From Parvibaculaceae bacterium Mf 1.05b.01 (GTDB lineage: Bacteria; Pseudomonadota; Alphaproteobacteria; Parvibaculales; Parvibaculaceae): a DNA stretch of 64,000 nt. The stretch is taken from contig BAOK01000001.1 in NCBI GenBank assembly GCA_000509225.1, forward strand, positions 1,674,001-1,738,000. The letters run 5' to 3'. The notes under the pieces are model-generated. The model made no database searches and was not told the origin of the DNA. It saw only the letters and a program-made list of their open reading frames with translations. Positions 61,818 to 64,000 of the stretch are shown here, one piece after another. How positions within the stretch are numbered: the first letter of the stretch is position 1; each line of letters begins with the position of its first letter. The position numbers and the translations under genes were made by a program.

Positions 61818-61985
61818 ATGCGAGGTGAAATTAGGACATTCGAAGAAGATATTCCCAACAACCTAACGGTGGAGCAGGAAAAATCCCTCATAGCACTTCA
61901 AGAGAAGGCAGGGGCATTCGACGTAAAGATTGTCGAACGAAAGGGCGATAGGTTTCTACAATACAAGTTAAAGACGCTCAGCTGA
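61818..61985 (+). CDS. Small 55-residue protein downstream of the lipoprotein
   Basis: A short frame: it starts MRGEIRTFEEDIPNNLTVEQ and ends in a basic strand DRFLQYKLKTLS. A GGGAGA ribosome site lies 8 bases before the ATG, and the gene shares strand and AT-rich composition with the lipoprotein. Soluble; helix then beta hairpin. Not recognised. Confidence 0.6.
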   Translation: MRGEIRTFEEDIPNNLTVEQEKSLIALQEKAGAFDVKIVERKGDRFLQYKLKTLS

Positions 61986-61998
61986 GTCGGGTCCGATG

Positions 61999-63387
61999 TT
62001 AGCTCAATGCAGAGCCAAAAAGCGTGCCCCAAAATTTCGACGGCTTGCCGGTTTCCATCTCGATGCGATCGGCCTTGTCCCCAAAATACTGAATGGCTTT
62101 GACGCCGAGCCAGCGCAAGGGTTCGGGTTCCCATTTCGCGGGTGTGTCATTCACCCAGGCCAGGTCCGTCAGGTCGCTTTCCCGTTCGAGCACAAGATCA
62201 GAGAGAATGCGACCGGCAAGATTTGAGGCCGCGACTCCTTCCCCGGTGTAGCCGCCTGCATGTCCCAGCCCCGTTTGAGGGTCGAAAGCCACCGAAGGCC
62301 GCCAGTGACGGGGCACCCCCATCAGGCCACCCCAGCCATGAGAGACCTTATAGTCCTGCAAAACCGGGAAGATGCTCCGCAGCGTGCGTTCCACATTCTG
62401 CACCATTGGATCGTCGGGCGGGATGATGCCGCGGCGCTTGGAGCCGAAATAATATCCAGCCCGCCCCCCAAAGGCGAGGCGGCCATCGTCGGTCTTCTGG
62501 CCATAGATGGTGACGCGGCGGCTGTCGCCAAAGGTCTCGCGGTTCGCCAGACCAATCTCGTTCCATACATGATCCGGCAAAGGTTCTGTTGCGACCATCA
62601 TGGAATAGAGCGGCAGCATCTGACGTTCCTGACCCTTGATGGATTCCGTATAGCCTTCAGTTGCCCGGATGATTTTCCCCGCGCTCACGCGCCCTTTGTT
62701 GGTGTCCACATAGCCGGACGCCATTTCGGTCACGGGCGTGCCTTCATAGATTTTCACGCCCTTTGCGCGCACAACCCGCCCGAGCCCCTTTACCAGCCGG
62801 GCCGGATGAATGACGGCGCAGTGAGGCGTGTAGGTTGCACCATGATTGGGTGTCATGCCGACCCGTTCGCGCGCTTCCTCAGGTGGTAACCAGCGATAAT
62901 CATCTTCGCTGAAGCCCAATTCATGATGAAGGGCCATATGGTCCTGCATGCCCTTCACATGAAAGGGCGCGATCGCAACCTCCAGCGTGCCGCCCTTAGC
63001 AAAGTGGCACTCAATGCCTTCGCGTTGAGAGATGCGGCCGACTTCATCCACCGTGTCATGCATCGCCCGGAGGAGGCGCACGCCGGCGTCCCGTCGTTTC
63101 TCCTCTGCAAGCATGCCGTCAATGCCCCAGGCAAGCCCCATGCACCAGCCACCGTTTCGACCACTGGCGCCAAAACCAACAGTGTTGGCTTCAAAGACCG
63201 CAATCTCGAGAGACGGGTCTTTTTCTTTGAGGTAGTAGGCCGTCCAAAGGCCGGTATAGCCCGCGCCAATGATGGCAACATCCACCTTTTCCGGCAGCGA
63301 GGGCGCTTCAGCAATCGTGGACGGGGTGTCCAGTGTGTCAAACCAGAAGCTGCCGTTATCGTTTAGGGGGCTTTTATTTTCTGACAT
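61999..63387 (-). CDS. FAD-dependent amine oxidase-like oxidoreductase (PuuB-like)
   Basis: 462 residues. FAD site VAIIGAGYTGLWTAYYLKEK, FGASGRNGGWCMG (the DAO-family GRNGG motif), and a C-terminal GLGHAGGYTGEGVAASNLAG. This is the gamma-glutamylputrescine oxidase-type family. The C-terminal WEPEPLRWLGVKAIQYFGDK is also typical. Substrate not settled. No other put/puu gene is near. Confidence 0.9.
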   Translation of the reverse strand: MSENKSPLNDNGSFWFDTLDTPSTIAEAPSLPEKVDVAIIGAGYTGLWTAYYLKEKDPSLEIAVFEANTVGFGASGRNGGWCMGLAWGIDGMLAEEKRRDAGVRLLRAMHDTVDEVGRISQREGIECHFAKGGTLEVAIAPFHVKGMQDHMALHHELGFSEDDYRWLPPEEARERVGMTPNHGATYTPHCAVIHPARLVKGLGRVVRAKGVKIYEGTPVTEMASGYVDTNKGRVSAGKIIRATEGYTESIKGQERQMLPLYSMMVATEPLPDHVWNEIGLANRETFGDSRRVTIYGQKTDDGRLAFGGRAGYYFGSKRRGIIPPDDPMVQNVERTLRSIFPVLQDYKVSHGWGGLMGVPRHWRPSVAFDPQTGLGHAGGYTGEGVAASNLAGRILSDLVLERESDLTDLAWVNDTPAKWEPEPLRWLGVKAIQYFGDKADRIEMETGKPSKFWGTLFGSALS

Positions 63388-63497
63388 GGACTCTTTTCCG
63401 CTGGCCTGGACTTTGGAGCGAACACCAGGTTTTCCGCCCCAACCTTAAGCCTAGACGCTCCCTCCCGAGCCCACGACAAAAAATGCGTCACGGTTGC

Positions 63498-63558
63498 TTG
63501 ACTCCGAGGCCTTACCATTTTAAATACACCTAGTAGTTAATTAACTTATTGGTGTATT
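63498..63558 (+). promoter_or_regulatory. Promoter and operator of the ArsR-family gene
   Basis: A -35 TTGACT (63498-63503) and a -10 TTAAAT (63520-63525) with 16-base spacing. A 36-base near-perfect dyad at 63523-63558 has outer arms AATACACC/GGTGTATT and core AGTTAATTAACT. The dyad ends exactly at the start codon, leaving no visible ribosome site, so the mRNA may be leaderless or poorly translated. Autorepression by ArsR binding here is expected. Confidence 0.75.
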
Positions 63559-63894
63559 ATGAAACCTGACCCTCTCAGCGCCACGTTTTCCGCCCTCGCC
63601 GACCCAACACGGCGGGCCATTCTCGCCCGGCTGGCGCTTGGCGAAACGTCGGTCAAGGAATTGTCGGAACCGTTCGACATATCACCACCGGCCATCACCA
63701 AACATCTCAAGGTTCTTGAGAGCGCAGGTCTCATCTCTCGGGGACGGCAAGCCCAATGGCGGCCCTGCGCTCTGGAAGCGGGACCTCTTCGCGAAATCTC
63801 TGATTGGGTTGAGCAATACCGCCTCCATTGGGAGGGCAGCCTCGACCGCCTCGAGACCTATTTGCAGGACATTCAAAAAGGAAAAGACACATGA
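63559..63894 (+). CDS. ArsR-family winged-helix transcriptional regulator
   Basis: 111 residues. ALADPTRRAILARLALGETS and VKELSEPFDISPPAITKHLK form the winged helix; the recognition helix is SPPAITKHLKVLESAG. No metal-binding CxC, so a non-metal type. The stop overlaps the next start (ATGA), the usual ArsR-SRPBCC pair. Confidence 0.95.
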   Translation: MKPDPLSATFSALADPTRRAILARLALGETSVKELSEPFDISPPAITKHLKVLESAGLISRGRQAQWRPCALEAGPLREISDWVEQYRLHWEGSLDRLETYLQDIQKGKDT

Positions 63895-64000
63895 CCGCCG
63901 AGACAAAAGCCGTTGCTGACACATTCGACCTCACGCTCACGCGCGTATTCAATGCACCCCGCCCACTGGTGTTTCAAATGTGGGCGGACGCTGACCATAA
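63891..64000 (+). CDS. SRPBCC (AHSA1-like) domain protein (3' partial)
   Basis: Only 36 residues are in the window. FDLTLTRVFNAPRPLVFQMW is the START-like (AHSA1) opening. Coupled by ATGA to the ArsR gene. Lipophilic ligand binding is expected for the family; the rest lies beyond the window. Confidence 0.85.
   Translation, partial: MTAETKAVADTFDLTLTRVFNAPRPLVFQMWADADH

Noticed and set aside
1-64000. tRNA or rRNA genes
   Set aside because: No cloverleaf with T-loop GGTTCGAATCC-type or rRNA landmarks was found while reading. A covariance search would be decisive.

Overview
The window looks like chromosomal DNA of a free-living alphaproteobacterium, most likely in or near the Hyphomicrobiales/Parvibaculales. 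The evidence is a complete Rhodobacter-type gene transfer agent (GTA) cluster, the rhizobial order ccmI-ccmE-ccmF-ccmH followed by degP and a two-component system, a FeuPQ-like system with a PepSY protein, the DUF2849-cysI-DUF934 operon, and dispersed palindromic repeats typical of this class. GC is high throughout (estimated by eye), with two visibly more AT-rich patches at about 27.5-29.0 kb and 60.7-62.0 kb. The species cannot be named from sequence reading alone. I saw no rRNA, tRNA, CRISPR array or transposase gene.

Layout. 1-13.2 kb: the end of an oxidoreductase, then a long minus-strand run carrying cytochrome c maturation (ccmI, ccmE, ccmF, ccmH), an alpha/beta-hydrolase-OsmC fusion, a DegP protease with its two-component pair, a GH46-type chitosanase and a PAS-domain kinase. 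13.4-27.4 kb: acyl-CoA and amino-acid metabolism (CoA transferase, PLP desulfhydrase, thiolase, two acyl-CoA dehydrogenases, SDR, nitroreductase), a YihY membrane protein, a glycine-zipper lipoprotein and the FeuPQ-like/PepSY operon. 27.5-28.7 kb: an AT-rich, overlapping two-gene unit of unknown function (a PLD-like-fold candidate followed by a multi-TM protein).

29.3-45.5 kb: the GTA, all on the minus strand. It runs from small terminase to host-specificity protein in the canonical order g1, g2, g3, g3.5, g4, g5, g6-g10, g10.1, g11-g15. One extra beta-rich gene lies between capsid and connector. A DUF2793 protein and a divergent SleB-like cell-wall hydrolase lie downstream. Every frame is open, so the particle genes look intact. 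45.7-52.7 kb: a YcgN-like cysteine-cluster protein, PBP1A, DUF1214 and DUF1254 proteins, and an NMT1/THI5-type ABC importer. 52.9-57.6 kb: a lone GIY-YIG nuclease bracketed by dispersed palindromes, the sulfite reductase operon, an exported agmatine-deiminase-family protein and a PAN-domain protein. 57.8-64 kb: lipoproteins, a PqiA-like protein, D-amino acid dehydrogenase, a PuuB-like oxidase, and an ArsR regulator with a SRPBCC partner cut by the window end.

Main leads: (i) the GIY-YIG gene nested among members of one palindromic repeat family that also occurs inside the GTA cluster; (ii) the AT-rich two-gene membrane module at 27.5-28.7 kb; (iii) the extra gene and linked hydrolase of this GTA; (iv) a lipoprotein/small-protein pair at 60.8-62.0 kb whose 55-residue second gene is easily missed; (v) a near-perfect operator abutting the ArsR start codon.
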